A stretch of 64,000 nucleotides of DNA from Fallopia convolvulus (taxonomy: Eukaryota; Streptophyta; Magnoliopsida; Caryophyllales; Polygonaceae), in NCBI GenBank assembly GCA_964016875.1, contig OZ024728.1:12010272-12074271 (forward strand), given 5' to 3'. Of this stretch, positions 21,771-32,104 are shown piece by piece. Position 1 is the first letter of the stretch, and every line of letters begins with the position of its first letter. A program made the translations under genes and the position numbers. Below the pieces are notes generated by a model, which saw only the letters and a program-made list of their open reading frames with translations, had not been told where the DNA came from and ran no database searches.

Positions 21771-23259
21771 AAATGCATGCTATCACAAAACAAACGAAAA
21801 GGTTGAACAGATAACAAGGATGTTTAAGTGGGTCGGGCCTAAGAAGAACTAGGTCCCAACAAAGCCCAACAAGTTGTCTTCCACCACACACATCAAACTT
21901 CCACAGGGCAAACAAAACCCATAGAGTGGAAAGAAGGCTGTCAAACAATCCACGACAAATGTGGTCGACGGTACAAAAGCGACGCTGACAGCCTGGTTCA
22001 TCAGGCAAAAACGCCGATAAGCAAGGCTCGCCGTTGACAACCCAGGAAGGGGGTCAGAAAATAGTTCTGAAAGAGTTAAAAAACTAGATCAAAGTCAAAA
22101 CCGAGTATAGTTCGTCCATTATGATGTAAGAAGGCCGGCAAGTGAACGATCGCAATCGAGATTCAAAAGTCAAAATTGTTCTTTGTAAAATCTAGATCTA
22201 TGTTATGAATGGGTTTAAGGGTGTTTAAGATGACAAATATGTTATAGATTGGGGACCTTCTGAAAAATCAGATATGATATTAAGTTTTTTTGGGCAAAAT
22301 AAAAGCGGAATTAGCACTTCCTCGGATCATTGGCTTCGTTTGCCATAAGATTGTGAATTTTAAGGCTTTCTCTGCCTAAGTAGGAAAAAGCTTCATAGAA
22401 GAGGGATTTCTCCAAAAAAAAGGGAAGGAAGAAGCTTCCTAGAAGGAGAACAAAGAGTTTGAAAGGCATACAAATTACCGGGACGAACGACCCTCTGGGC
22501 TGAGGATGAACGGCCTTATCGGCCGACAACGACAAAAGGCTTTCTCAGCCAACATATCTAGAGAGAAGGTGGAGATTCTGTCTTTATCACTGCATAACTT
22601 ACATATTAGGATGAATATGGTTTGAGAAAGTCTGATTTGGGACAAATTTTAGTAAAGTTTAGATGTGGGTTGAAAGCAATGAACATGAAAAGTATAGGTT
22701 GCTAATTTTTTCTTTTTTGAGTTTCTCACTCTTGTTTCTTTCAGAACTTCTCGTTCTTCTTAATTGTTTCGCTGTCGCGATTCGTAAGTTGGTTTGTATA
22801 AATTTATTTTTTATATAAAATAATACATTTTTTCTAAAAAAATTATATTTTTTATAAAAAAATATTATATTAATAAAAGAATATCCCGGTCTAAAATAGG
22901 ATCGGACCGGTACCGAAAATATCCGATTCGATCCTCGGTCAAGTTTTTGGGGAATTCGGTGATTTCGGTCCCAGTCCGGTCCGGGACGAATGCCAACGCT
23001 ATTAAATGCCTGAGTTCGTAAATAAGGGCAGTTAAGAGCAAAAAAAATCCCAAATATTTTTAAAAAATAAGTGGAATACAAAAGAAATAAAAAAAAGGGG
23101 AAAATGGTAGGCACTTTCAACTTTGGAATGGATATGGGTTCTTATCCACGAAATCCATCGACTGTCAGCTTGTGCGCCTTCTTCATTTTCGCATCAATCA
23201 ATCCTGCAATCCGTGTCCTTTGGATTTCTAACCTCTAATCCCAACAGCAACTACTAAAC
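21771..23259. other. Intergenic, unassigned repeats
   Basis: Short minus-strand frames exist (21769-22040) but nothing recognisable. At 22880-23000 there is a run of GACCGGTACCG and GGTCCGGGAC words typical of a small GC-rich mobile element. The last 150 bp should hold the CAO promoter; I see no clear TATA box. Confidence 0.35.
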
Positions 23260-24363
23260 ATGGAAGCTCTCTCCGTTAAGCCCCGCCTCTACCGTCTCAA
23301 ACTCTCCCTTAAACCGCCCTTCCGATCTACTCCGTACTCACCGCCTCAGCGCCACTACAACCGCCGCCTCAAACTCACCCTCTCCCCCTCCGCCGTTCAA
23401 AACCAACCTCAACCTCAGAAGGCCCGCGCCGCCGCCGCCTTCGAGGACTACAACGAGGACGAGTCCTACGGCGAAGTCGACCGCATCATCGGCAGCCGCC
23501 GCAGCGGCAGCGCCTCCATGGAGTACCTCATCCAGTGGAAGGACGGCCACGCTCCCACCTGGGTCCCCTCCTCCCTCATCGCCGCCGACGTCGTCGCCGA
23601 GTACGATTCCCCCTGGTGGGCCGCCGCCAAGAAGGCCGACGGGGACGCACTCCGCCGCCTCATCGACGAGTCCGGCGCCGCAAGGGACGCGGACGCCGTC
23701 GACGCCGACGGCCGCTCCGCCCTCCACTTCGTAGCCGGCCTGGGCTCGGAGCCCTGCGTCCGCCTCCTCGCCGACGCCGGAGCCGACGTGAACCGGCGGG
23801 ACAGCGCCGGGGGGCTGACCCCACTCCACATGGCGGCCGGATACGTCCGGCCGGGCGTGGCGGAGGTCCTGATCGGGCTTGGCGCCGACCCGGAGGCGCC
23901 GGACGACCGCGGCAAGACGCCGCTGGCGCTGGCGAAGGAGATCTTGAACGTGACGCCCAAGGGAAACCCTGTGCAATTCGGGCGGAGATTGGGGCTGGAG
24001 AAGATAATCTCCGTTCTGGAGGGGTCCATCTACGAATTCGCCGAGGTTGAGGAGATTCTGGAGAAGAGGGGGAAAGGGGATAAGGTTGAGTACCTGGTGC
24101 GGTGGCGGGACGGCGGCGAGAATGAGTGGGTGAAGGCGGCGCTGGTGGCGGAGGACGTTGTCGCCGATTTCGAGGCGGGGTTGGAGTACGCGGAGGCGCA
24201 GGGGGTGGTTGCCAAGAGGCTTGGGGATGAAGGGAAGGTCGAGTATTTGGTCCAGTGGGCCGATATTGATCAGCCCACGTGGGAGCCCATCGAGAATGTG
24301 GACCCGGATTTGATTAGGGAGTTTGAGGAGTCTCAGGCCCAACAATCTCTTCAAAGCCCATGA
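23260..24363 (+). CDS. CAO: Chloroplast signal recognition particle 43 kDa protein (cpSRP43)
   Basis: An intronless gene of 367 codons plus stop. Residues 1 to about 57 form a basic, Ser/Pro-rich chloroplast transit peptide. A first chromodomain follows (about 70-118: YGEVDRIIGSR, EYLIQWKDGH, TWVPSSLI), then four ankyrin repeats (about 120-250: GRSALHFVAGLGSEPCVRLL, TPLHMAAGY, GKTPLALA), then two more chromodomains (about 260-310: EEILEKRGKGDKVEYLVRW; about 315-360: YLVQWADIDQPTWEPIENV). This is exactly the cpSRP43 domain order. In the stroma cpSRP43 binds light-harvesting chlorophyll proteins through the ankyrin repeats and cpSRP54 through chromodomain 2, and delivers them to Alb3 in the thylakoid. 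Length and lack of introns match the family. GC content is strikingly higher than in neighbours. Nothing looks damaged. Confidence 0.97.
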   Translation: MEALSVKPRLYRLKLSLKPPFRSTPYSPPQRHYNRRLKLTLSPSAVQNQPQPQKARAAAAFEDYNEDESYGEVDRIIGSRRSGSASMEYLIQWKDGHAPTWVPSSLIAADVVAEYDSPWWAAAKKADGDALRRLIDESGAARDADAVDADGRSALHFVAGLGSEPCVRLLADAGADVNRRDSAGGLTPLHMAAGYVRPGVAEVLIGLGADPEAPDDRGKTPLALAKEILNVTPKGNPVQFGRRLGLEKIISVLEGSIYEFAEVEEILEKRGKGDKVEYLVRWRDGGENEWVKAALVAEDVVADFEAGLEYAEAQGVVAKRLGDEGKVEYLVQWADIDQPTWEPIENVDPDLIREFEESQAQQSLQSP

Positions 24364-24699
24364 GTTTTTGTCTCCCTTTTTTGTACGTGTAATTTTGTTG
24401 CTCGATTGCATCTACAGATACGATGTTAGTCCACATCCGATTTGGCCTTTAGCACTTGTTACGTATTCTTTTTTTTTATTTTTTGATCAAAGGGCAAAAC
24501 TTGTTACGTATTCTAACAATTATTCCTTCTTCAAATGAAGCGCGCATTCAAAAAGGTCACCATGGAGTACAACTATCTATCTATGACAATTCGAAAGTCG
24601 GATTAAAATTTGGGGGATTGTAATTCAAGAAAAAAAATTCTGAGTATAAGCCAGTTGTAATTCAAGAGTAATGGTTTAGACATTAGTAATAGTTCAGAC

Positions 24700-25285
24700 A
24701 CGGCACATACCAGACTTGCTGAAATAAATACATAATGTAAGCCTTGTTAATTACATCTTCCACCAATCAACGAACAAGATCTCACCACATCGAAAAATCT
24801 CAAACATTTGATTTAACCGCACTCCATCAATGGTAGATTAACAAGTCGCATACTCAACTTGTCAACCACTAGGCGAGGAGCTTGCCTCACGTTCCACCAA
24901 CTGGTGGTCAACACCTCGACTATTAATAAACCACTCCCACATCGAGAAGGTTCAACTCCAACCCCTTCCAAAACTTATAAATAACCGAAGAAGGTGAAGG
25001 TTGCAAAGGTCGAAAAAACATCTCTAACTCAAAATAACTCCTTGTTAATAGAGACTCGACGTGTTAAACAATCTGAAGAACCGCACTATTTGTGAGATGC
25101 TAAAAAGAATATCTAGAGTAAGGGAAAGAACATGGATAATCTGAAGAAACGGAAACAATCAAATTGTAAATCCTTTTGAGCATGCGTGATTTGGCGCACA
25201 GAATAAGAGCGAATCTTCTACATGTATGTTTTTTCCATTAAATTAAATCCTCGTTCCTAGCGCTCATTTATTTCGGGTTTCAACA
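24700..25285 (+). mobile_element. Probable solo or truncated gypsy-type LTR
   Basis: A TATA box (CTTATAAATAACC near 24975) lies within a unit that ends TTTCGGGTTTCAACA, directly followed by TTGGCGCCGACCGTGGAGAC at 25286, the usual junction between LTR and primer-binding site in Tat/Ogre-type elements. The following frame at 25414-25680 shows no recognisable domain. The 5' LTR border is not clear and no second LTR was found. Confidence 0.4.
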
Positions 25286-26060
25286 TTGGCGCCGACCGTG
25301 GAGACCTTTTCATCCCATTAAGTTCCAACATCAAAAGTATTCACTCGACAAATGCCGTTTCTCAACAATCTTCCACAACATCTCGACGACGCGCCCATGA
25401 GCGGTGCACCAAATTGGTCTTACAAGGGCTAGGTTGTTCATACAACACGCATGATTGCCCAAAGATTCCCAAGAACTTAGATCATCATCACAAGGATTTA
25501 TATGAAGCAATTCCTATGTACGTTCCCACCTTAATACATGACTATGTGACTGGATTAATGCTCAAGGTATCTTATGATGAAGTGACGGCCAAGTCAACCA
25601 ATGATTTGTCCACGGAAGCCAAGAAATGTGCTCCCATCGGTGCATCGATTACGCTCACAATCACATCAACCCCTGATTGATCGGAGATTCCCAATAACCT
25701 AGACCAATATCACGGAGATTTGTATGAATCAATTATCAAGAAAAAGGAGGCAACAAAAGAATAACTCTATGATAGAATGAAAAATACGGGTAACCAATTC
25801 ACCCCCCATTTGGGAGAAACATAAGTGCAAACCAGCACATTCTAGACACTCATGAGTTATCAGCTCTTTATGTGACCTTAGTCCCCCCGGCTTGAAAGCC
25901 TTCTTCGTGTCATCAGTATCTTTCTAGAACATTTTATCTTTCTAAACTAAATATTGTCTAGCCTTGTTTTGGCTTTTCAAATTGTCATAAATCAAACACG
26001 AGGAAACAAGTCTTTTTTGTTTTACAATTGTTCTTATCTTTTATAATTGTGTATGACCAT
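25286..26060. other. Internal remnant after the LTR, no recognisable gene
   Basis: An 88-codon frame (25414-25680) lacks known motifs. The rest is broken, and ends where the LINE fragment begins. Confidence 0.35.
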
Positions 26061-26064
26061 TTTA

Positions 26065-27012
26065 TAACAAGGAAGGTGTGCCAACCAAATCGAGGCTTGC
26101 TGTCAATCATATTCCGATACCACAAGGATGCATAACATGTAATAACCAGGTCGAAGACACAAACTACATCCTACCTTCATGCCCCCTTATCAACGATATC
26201 CTTAGCGTTATAAGACCCAAACTACGTTGGATTGTCGGCCAAATTTCTCCCGATGATAAAAAATCACACTAGGTCCTGGAGGAAATCAGGGCAAGAATAA
26301 ACAAAGAGGAGATGGAAATCCTTACCAGCACATGGTGGTGTATTTGGTACTCCAGAAATAAGACAGTGTTTGATAACAACAACAGAACAAACCTAAATAA
26401 TGCCAGCAACCTAAGTGAATTTATCTATAAGCAAATCAGAGAATGGAAACTTGCCGGGGCACCAGATTCCATCGACCCACAACCTTACAAGGGTCGTGAA
26501 AGAACCGAAAGGAAAAATGCTAAATGGGCAAAACCCAAGAAAAATTACATTAAACTTAACTTTGATGGTGCAGTGTGTGCAAATGGTGTAGCTACTTTCG
26601 TGTTCATTCTTAGGGACTCCAACGGCTCCCCCATCTCCTTTGACGGAGGACTGAGCGGTCGACAGTCTGTTCTGATCTCCGAGACCATCGCCTTACGCCA
26701 GGGACTTCTCGAGACCATTCGTCGTGGCATTCCCCGGATCCAGATTGAAGGCGATAATGTTCAGTTGGTCATGGCCGTTCTCGGTGATTGGCGCTGCCCG
26801 TGGGAGATTGGGTTGCTGCGTTCGGACATCCATTGCTTGCTAGCCCACTTCCAGGATTGAAGTATCTCTCATGTCTTTCGGGAGTGCAATTTTATAGCGA
26901 ACTACATTGCTAGCTCCTTCAGACGTATCTCATTCTTCCCGCTTGCAGATGATCCGAATTTAATGACTCTAGGACGACCACTGACCATTAGTTTCTTTCC
27001 TTATAAAAAAAA
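26065..27012 (+). pseudogene. 5'-truncated LINE 3' end (zf-RVT and RNase H)
   Basis: The frame starts in the zinc-binding domain that follows LINE reverse transcriptase (CITCNNQVEDTNYILPSCP), then continues to an RNase H-like domain (KLNFDGAVCANGVATFVFIL, IEGDNVQLVMAVLGDWRCPW). A TAG at 26270 separates the two ORFs and a TGA at 26858 cuts the last part, after which HVFRECNFIANYIA continues in the same frame. A poly-A-like run at about 27004-27012 marks the 3' end. This is a dead-on-arrival retrotransposition product. No clear target duplication was seen. Confidence 0.8.
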
Positions 27013-27592
27013 AGGTGTATCAAACTCGTAATTATGGCACATGAATTAATTACTTGCTTCGTAGCAAAAAACAAACAAAAATAAAAACTAGTGTATAGTG
27101 TGTACACTTTTAGGGAGCATGGAGTTAATTACCATCACTCTCTCTGCTCTCACATGGTGGCAGTAACATTTTTTGAGCTAGTCAAGGGTCAAACATTACG
27201 TCTCATGTTCAATAATCGAATCTTTATACTAGCAGAATGAACAGGCCCCCACCCACTTTCATTGTCAGACGCAAGTACAAAACAAAACAACTTTCTTAAT
27301 CAACCCGAAACGCCGTCGTTTCGCTCCATCAAGGAGGGTCTAAAGTCGCTAAATGCCTAAATCAACCTAGCCGTTACCACTAATCATCATAATACCCCCA
27401 CCACACTCCTCACTATTTACCATCTTGACCCTGTCCTTTTCAAGCCCACCAAACGCGCCCATTTTCCAACCGTTGGAGCCTCTGCCTCCATTTTTCTTCC
27501 ATAGAAAAGATTCCCACCAATCTCCTAAACTCCTCTTCCCACAAGAAAAACTCCTCCTTCCTACCAATCCCCATGAACCAAAAAACTTCAAG

Positions 27593-29934
27593 ATGAACCC
27601 TAATCGAATCCATGGAAAACATCTTAAACTCTTCAAAATCCTCTTCTTTCTTCTCACCCCAAACCCCATCTTTGCCGCCAAATCCGTTCACTTCAAATTT
27701 CCATCTTTCAACCCACGAAACATCACTCTTCTAGGAGACTCCTACCTCAAAAATGGCGTCGTTGGGCTCACCAGAGACTCCACCGTCCCCGCCACCAGCT
27801 CTGGCACCGCCATTTACAATCTCCCAATCCAGTTCTTCGATCCTGATTCCAACTCCACCGCTTCTTTCTCTACAAACTTCTCCTTCTCAATCTCAAATCT
27901 CAATCCTTCTTCTTCTGGCGACGGGTTAACCTTCTTCATCTCGCCGGATAATTTAACTCTCGGAAGCCCGGGTGGGTTCCTGGGTCTAGTGAATTCTTCA
28001 CAATCAACCAAAAGCCGGTTCATTGCAATCGAATTCGATACTAATCTCGATGTCAATTTCAATGATCCGAATGATAATCATGTGGGTTTGGATGTTGATA
28101 GTCTGTTTTCGATCAAAACGGCGAATTTGGAGGCTTTTGGGATTGATTTGAAAAGTGGGTTTCCCATCTACGCTTGGATTGACTATGGAAATGATCAAAG
28201 GAACCTCAAAGTTTATGTTGGTGCTGACGAATCAAGACCGAAGTCCCCTGTTTTGGAGGCAAACATTGATCTCTCTGATCATTTTAAGGAGTTTATGTAC
28301 TTGGGTTTTTCGGGTTCTACAGAAGGAAGCACTGAGCTTCATATGATTCAGAGTTGGAGTTTTCAGACTTTCGGGTTTTTGCCTTTAAAGCCTAAAAATA
28401 GGGATCATGATAGGTTTCCTAATGGTTCAGTGAGTATACCTCCTGAAGTGCCTAGGAGTAGTACAAGTGATCACTGGAAGATTCGTTTGGGGTTGGGAAT
28501 TGGACTACCTGCCTTGTTTTGTTGCTTGCTGGTGATTTTCGGGTGGGTTTCGGTTAAGAAATGGAAAGGAGTTAAGAAGCAGAAGAGCTTCAAAGCTGAA
28601 ATCATGGCTGGGCAAAAGGAATTCAGCTACAAGGAGCTCAAATTAGCCACTAAAGGTTTCCACTCTAGTAGGATTCTTGGCCATGGTGCTTTCGGAACTG
28701 TTTATAAGGCCTTCTTTGCATCTTCAGGTGCGACGTTTTGTTTTCATTTAGTCCAATTTATGTCTTCTTTTTCATTTTTGTTTCCTTGGATTAAAACTAA
28801 AGGAGCTTGTTTTATACTCTTTTGTAACCTCGTAATATCATTAGGAGAATTGGTTTATTGATGTCATCATTCATTTTTGTTTCTATTTTCATAGGTTGAA
28901 CCAAATGTGGGCATTACAAGAGTAAGTTTATTTATATTGATGATCTAAAAGGAAGTTTTTTTTTTTTATATAAATATTAAATAGGTGCAATATCAGCTGT
29001 GAAGAGATCAAAGCACAGCCACGAGGGCAAAACCGAGTTCCTAGCTGAGCTTTCAATCATCGCGTGCCTAAGACACAAGAACCTAGTTCAACTCCAAGGC
29101 TGGTGCATCGAGAAAGATGAGCTTCTACTCGTGTACGACTTCATGCCCAATGGAAGCCTTGACAAAGCACTCTACCCGGAATCTGACTTCAAGAATAATA
29201 ATCCATCTCCAATCCTCCCTTGGGCCAGTAGATACAACATATCCTTAGGCTTAGCTTCCGTGCTTTCTTATCTTCATGAAGAATGTGAGCAACAAGTGAT
29301 CCACAGAGACATCAAAACAAGCAACATAATGCTAGATTCGAGCTTCAATGCAAGGCTAGGTGATTTCGGTCTTGCTAGGCTTATGGAGCACGACAAAAGC
29401 CCTGTCTCGACATTGACAGCTGGCACAATGGGGTATTTAGCACCTGAGTACCTTCAATCTGGTAGAGCAAGCGAAAAAACCGACGTTTTTAGCTATGGAG
29501 TTGTGGTTCTTGAATTAGCTTGTGGGAGGAGACCGATTGAGAAGGTGGAAAAGATGGTGAATTTGGTTGATTATGTTTGGGGTTTGTATGGTGAAGGGAG
29601 GATTGTAGAAGCCGCTGATGAAAGATTGAATGGTGAGTTTGTGAAGGAAGAGATGGAGAGGCTTTTGGTGGTGGGTTTGAGTTGTGTTAATCCTGATTGC
29701 GAAGCTAGGCCTAGTATGAGGAGGGTTCTTCAAATGCTTAACAAAGAGACTGAACTTTTGAATGTGCCTAGAGTGAAGCCTACACTTGTGTTTTCTTGTA
29801 GTGTTCCGGTTAGTATTGAAGAAATTGTTTCTGATGATGAGAAGGATCAATGTGGTGTGGATGATCATGGGAAGAGGATGGTTCAAGAGCTGTGTGAAAT
29901 TAAGGTCGAAAATTTGAGTAGAATTTCGCGATAG
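27593..29934 (+). CDS. LECRKS7: L-type lectin-domain receptor kinase, LecRK-S.7-like
   Basis: Two exons, 27593-28727 and 28985-29934, give about 694 residues. The chosen ATG gives a clean signal peptide (LKLFKILFFLL...IFAA); the upstream in-frame ATG at 27425 would add a non-secretory leader. Residues of about 35-275 form the legume-lectin domain (GDGLTFFI, FIAIEFDTNLD). A transmembrane helix lies near 298-320, and the kinase domain starts near 350: P-loop GHGAFGTVYK, AVKR, VIHRDIKTSN, DFGLAR and GTMGYLAPEY. All catalytic residues are present, so the kinase should be active. The kinase sequence and the C-terminal acidic SDDEKD tail point to the LecRK-S.7 group rather than LecRK-VIII. The rice member is known for a role in pollen aperture formation. 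The intron separates the P-loop from the catalytic Lys. If retained, translation ends at 28861 with a lectin-only protein. Confidence 0.9.
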
Positions 29935-30666
29935 AGTTTCTGGGTTTGTGTAGATTGAATCCTTTGTTCTTTGTATGTAAATTTTGTGCTTGAGCTTGTG
30001 TATTTATTAACCATTGTTGGTAATGAAGGTGTGATACATATATAGTCCTATTAAATGTAGTACTATAAAATATAGTTCAAAGTCACTTTGTTGAAGTGAT
30101 ACAGGCTAATATGTATTAGTGGAGATGCTAGTATGTTACTGTATTTTCAGTTAGTGATTCATTTGCTGCTTTAGCTTCTCTTTCTTTTCAAGCATGTCAG
30201 GCTTCATTTTCTTTTCAATTTCTTTCAGCCCATATGTTTGGAGCAAAATCAGGTTTGTAACTACCATAATACCATTTATTTATTTATTATATTTTTTGTC
30301 CGAGGTAGAAAAATCTGTAAGCCTACAGGAGAAGTATAAGAACTCAACTCTTACTTCAGGTTGCAACTTTATTAAATTTGGATAAATTATAAGATGGTAA
30401 TTGGGCCGGCCCATTTAAATATCACAGCCCAACAAAGCTTCTGTCACGCACGACTCACGCCAGGTAAACAGAATCCCATTCCCACGTTCAGCCATTCAAC
30501 GCAAACGTGGCCATGGCACTGAAGCTCCAAACTTCGGTCAAAAGCTTTTTTTTCCCGCAAACAAATTAAATCAAAAATGAAAAACCTTCCACAATCTCTC
30601 CCACTTTCACCTCCTTTGACCAATTCAAACAACGCAACCAACATAACCGCTATTTCCCTCCTCCAC
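29935..30666. other. Intergenic between kinase and phytocyanin genes
   Basis: It contains the 3' untranslated region of the kinase gene (about 29935-30060) and the upstream region of the phytocyanin gene. No other gene was seen. Confidence 0.6.
30402..30413. promoter_or_regulatory. Palindromic TGGGCCGGCCCA (site II-like)
   Basis: Two inverted TGGGCC motifs overlap in a perfect 12-bp palindrome, about 265 bp upstream of the TATA box. TGGGCC/T elements are bound by plant TCP factors. Its relevance to the phytocyanin gene is inferred from position. Confidence 0.4.
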
Positions 30667-30673
30667 TATAAAT
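30667..30673 (+). promoter_or_regulatory. TATA box of the phytocyanin gene
   Basis: TATAAAT preceded by CCTCCAC lies 108 bp before the ATG at 30781. This puts the likely transcription start near 30700 and gives a leader of about 80 nt. Confidence 0.65.
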
Positions 30674-30780
30674 CAACTCATCCCCAACTCCACACACACC
30701 CATCACAAATCCTCTCGCTCCCACACTCTGATTCTCTCACAACCAACATCGAAAGCTCAACTCAAGCACAGCCAAAAAAA

Positions 30781-31451
30781 ATGGGTTCTTTCCCGCCATC
30801 CAAATTCCTCACTTTCGCTCTCATCTTAATCTCCTCCACCGCCATTTTGGCCTCCGGCCACCAATTCCAAGTCGGCGGCGAAGCAGGCTGGGTTCCTCCG
30901 GACGGAGCCGAGACCGAAACGTACAATGAATGGGCGGAGCAGCACCGATTCCACATCGGAGACATTATCTGTAAGTTCAACATTCCAAAACAAAAATACA
31001 AATTTTGACCTAAAGATTGCGCCTTTTTTTGTAACTACCATTTTTTGTTGTCTTGGTTTCAGATTTCAAGTACCAAAACGACTCCGTTTTGCTGGTGACA
31101 CAAGCCGACTACGAAACCTGCAACGTGTCGAGCCCCGTTGAGAGGTTTGGGGAAGGTGGGGCCATGTTCAAGTTCGACCGCCATGGATTCTTCTACTTCA
31201 TCAGTGGAGAACAGGGGAATTGCGAATTGGGTCAGAAGATGATCATCCGAGTCATGGTGCAAAACGAGTATCACCCGAGCTTCCACGCGCCGGCGCCTTC
31301 TCCAGGCGGCTCCGTCGGCGGCGGGCACGGCGGCGACGGAGGTTGGAATCCCGGTGTGGCGTTCAATTCGACAAGCTTGCTTTCTGTGACTTCGTATCTG
31401 ATGACTACTATCACTGGGGTGTTCCTCATCCTGTACCTGTTCATGCACTGA
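30781..31451 (+). CDS. Early nodulin-like protein (phytocyanin family, GPI-anchored)
   Basis: Exons 30781-30970 and 31063-31451 splice at GTAAGT/TTTCAG with the intron inside the Tyr codon of DIIYFKY, the usual phytocyanin intron place. The product is 192 residues: a signal peptide (1 to about 26), a plastocyanin-like domain (FQVGGEAGWVPP, FHIGDII, YETCNVSSP, FYFISGEQGNCELGQK), a short Pro/Gly/His linker and a hydrophobic C-tail (about 168-192) fitting a GPI anchor signal. The two Cys that form the conserved disulfide are present, but the copper ligands are absent (GNC..GQK instead of GHC..GM), which defines early-nodulin-like members. These proteins sit on the outer face of the plasma membrane and bind no copper. 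The exact target is unknown. Confidence 0.92.
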
Positions 31452-32104
31452 GCACAAATTGATTATCATCATCAGCTTTTGGATTTTATGGTTCTTTCCA
31501 TGGATTAATTTCTGATTAGTATGTGTGGCTTTGTTTTGTTTTGTTTTGTTTCTGTTCTAGTTTTGCTTGTTTTTGGTTTAGGGTTCTTGTCGTTGTTTTC
31601 TTTCCACCGCACTGAGATTGACATTATTGATTTGTAATGAATTTGGGTCTGCTTTCAGTTGCAGTTTACGAGTAGAAAGTCTGAATTGTTTTGAAGAATT
31701 TGTTCATCTGATTTCATTTAAGTACACCTAATATTCATAGCCAGTTTATATTAAAGGCTAAAATTGTGCTACTATTGGTTTCTTCCCTGCATAGCTACAA
31801 CAATTTTCAGAAGAAAATGAAATAAATCAATTCAGGAGGCCTTCTACTAGAGTTATAGTATGAATTTCACAGGCTTTAAGCACAAAAGGAAAAAAAATTG
31901 CGAAAAGCCTTGGGATTTTCTAGGGCGAATTGGTTTCCCTGATTGGTTAATAGAAGCTACTGGCGCAGAAAAAGAAACATATTTAGCAGTATTACTCATG
32001 CAACTGAAGAACAGAAGTTCCTTCCTACAAGTCATAGAAACATATTTTGCACTTAAAAACCTAGCACAAGACTAAAAACTGATGAACAAGTTCAGCTTCA
32101 AGCC
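31452..32104. other. Intergenic between convergent genes
   Basis: It holds the 3' ends of the phytocyanin and COBRA-like genes, which converge. No further gene was seen; the ORFs at 31853-32075 are not supported. Confidence 0.6.

Noticed and set aside
23338..24411. Long antisense ORF opposite CAO (357 codons)
   Set aside because: It is a by-product of the high GC content of the sense exon.
27425..27592. Upstream start for the lectin kinase
   Set aside because: It adds a non-secretory leader before a good signal peptide.
29515..29886. His-rich antisense ORF
   Set aside because: It is the reverse strand of the kinase exon.
30577..30780. N-terminal extension of the phytocyanin protein
   Set aside because: It spans the TATA box, and the ATG at 30781 gives a proper signal peptide.
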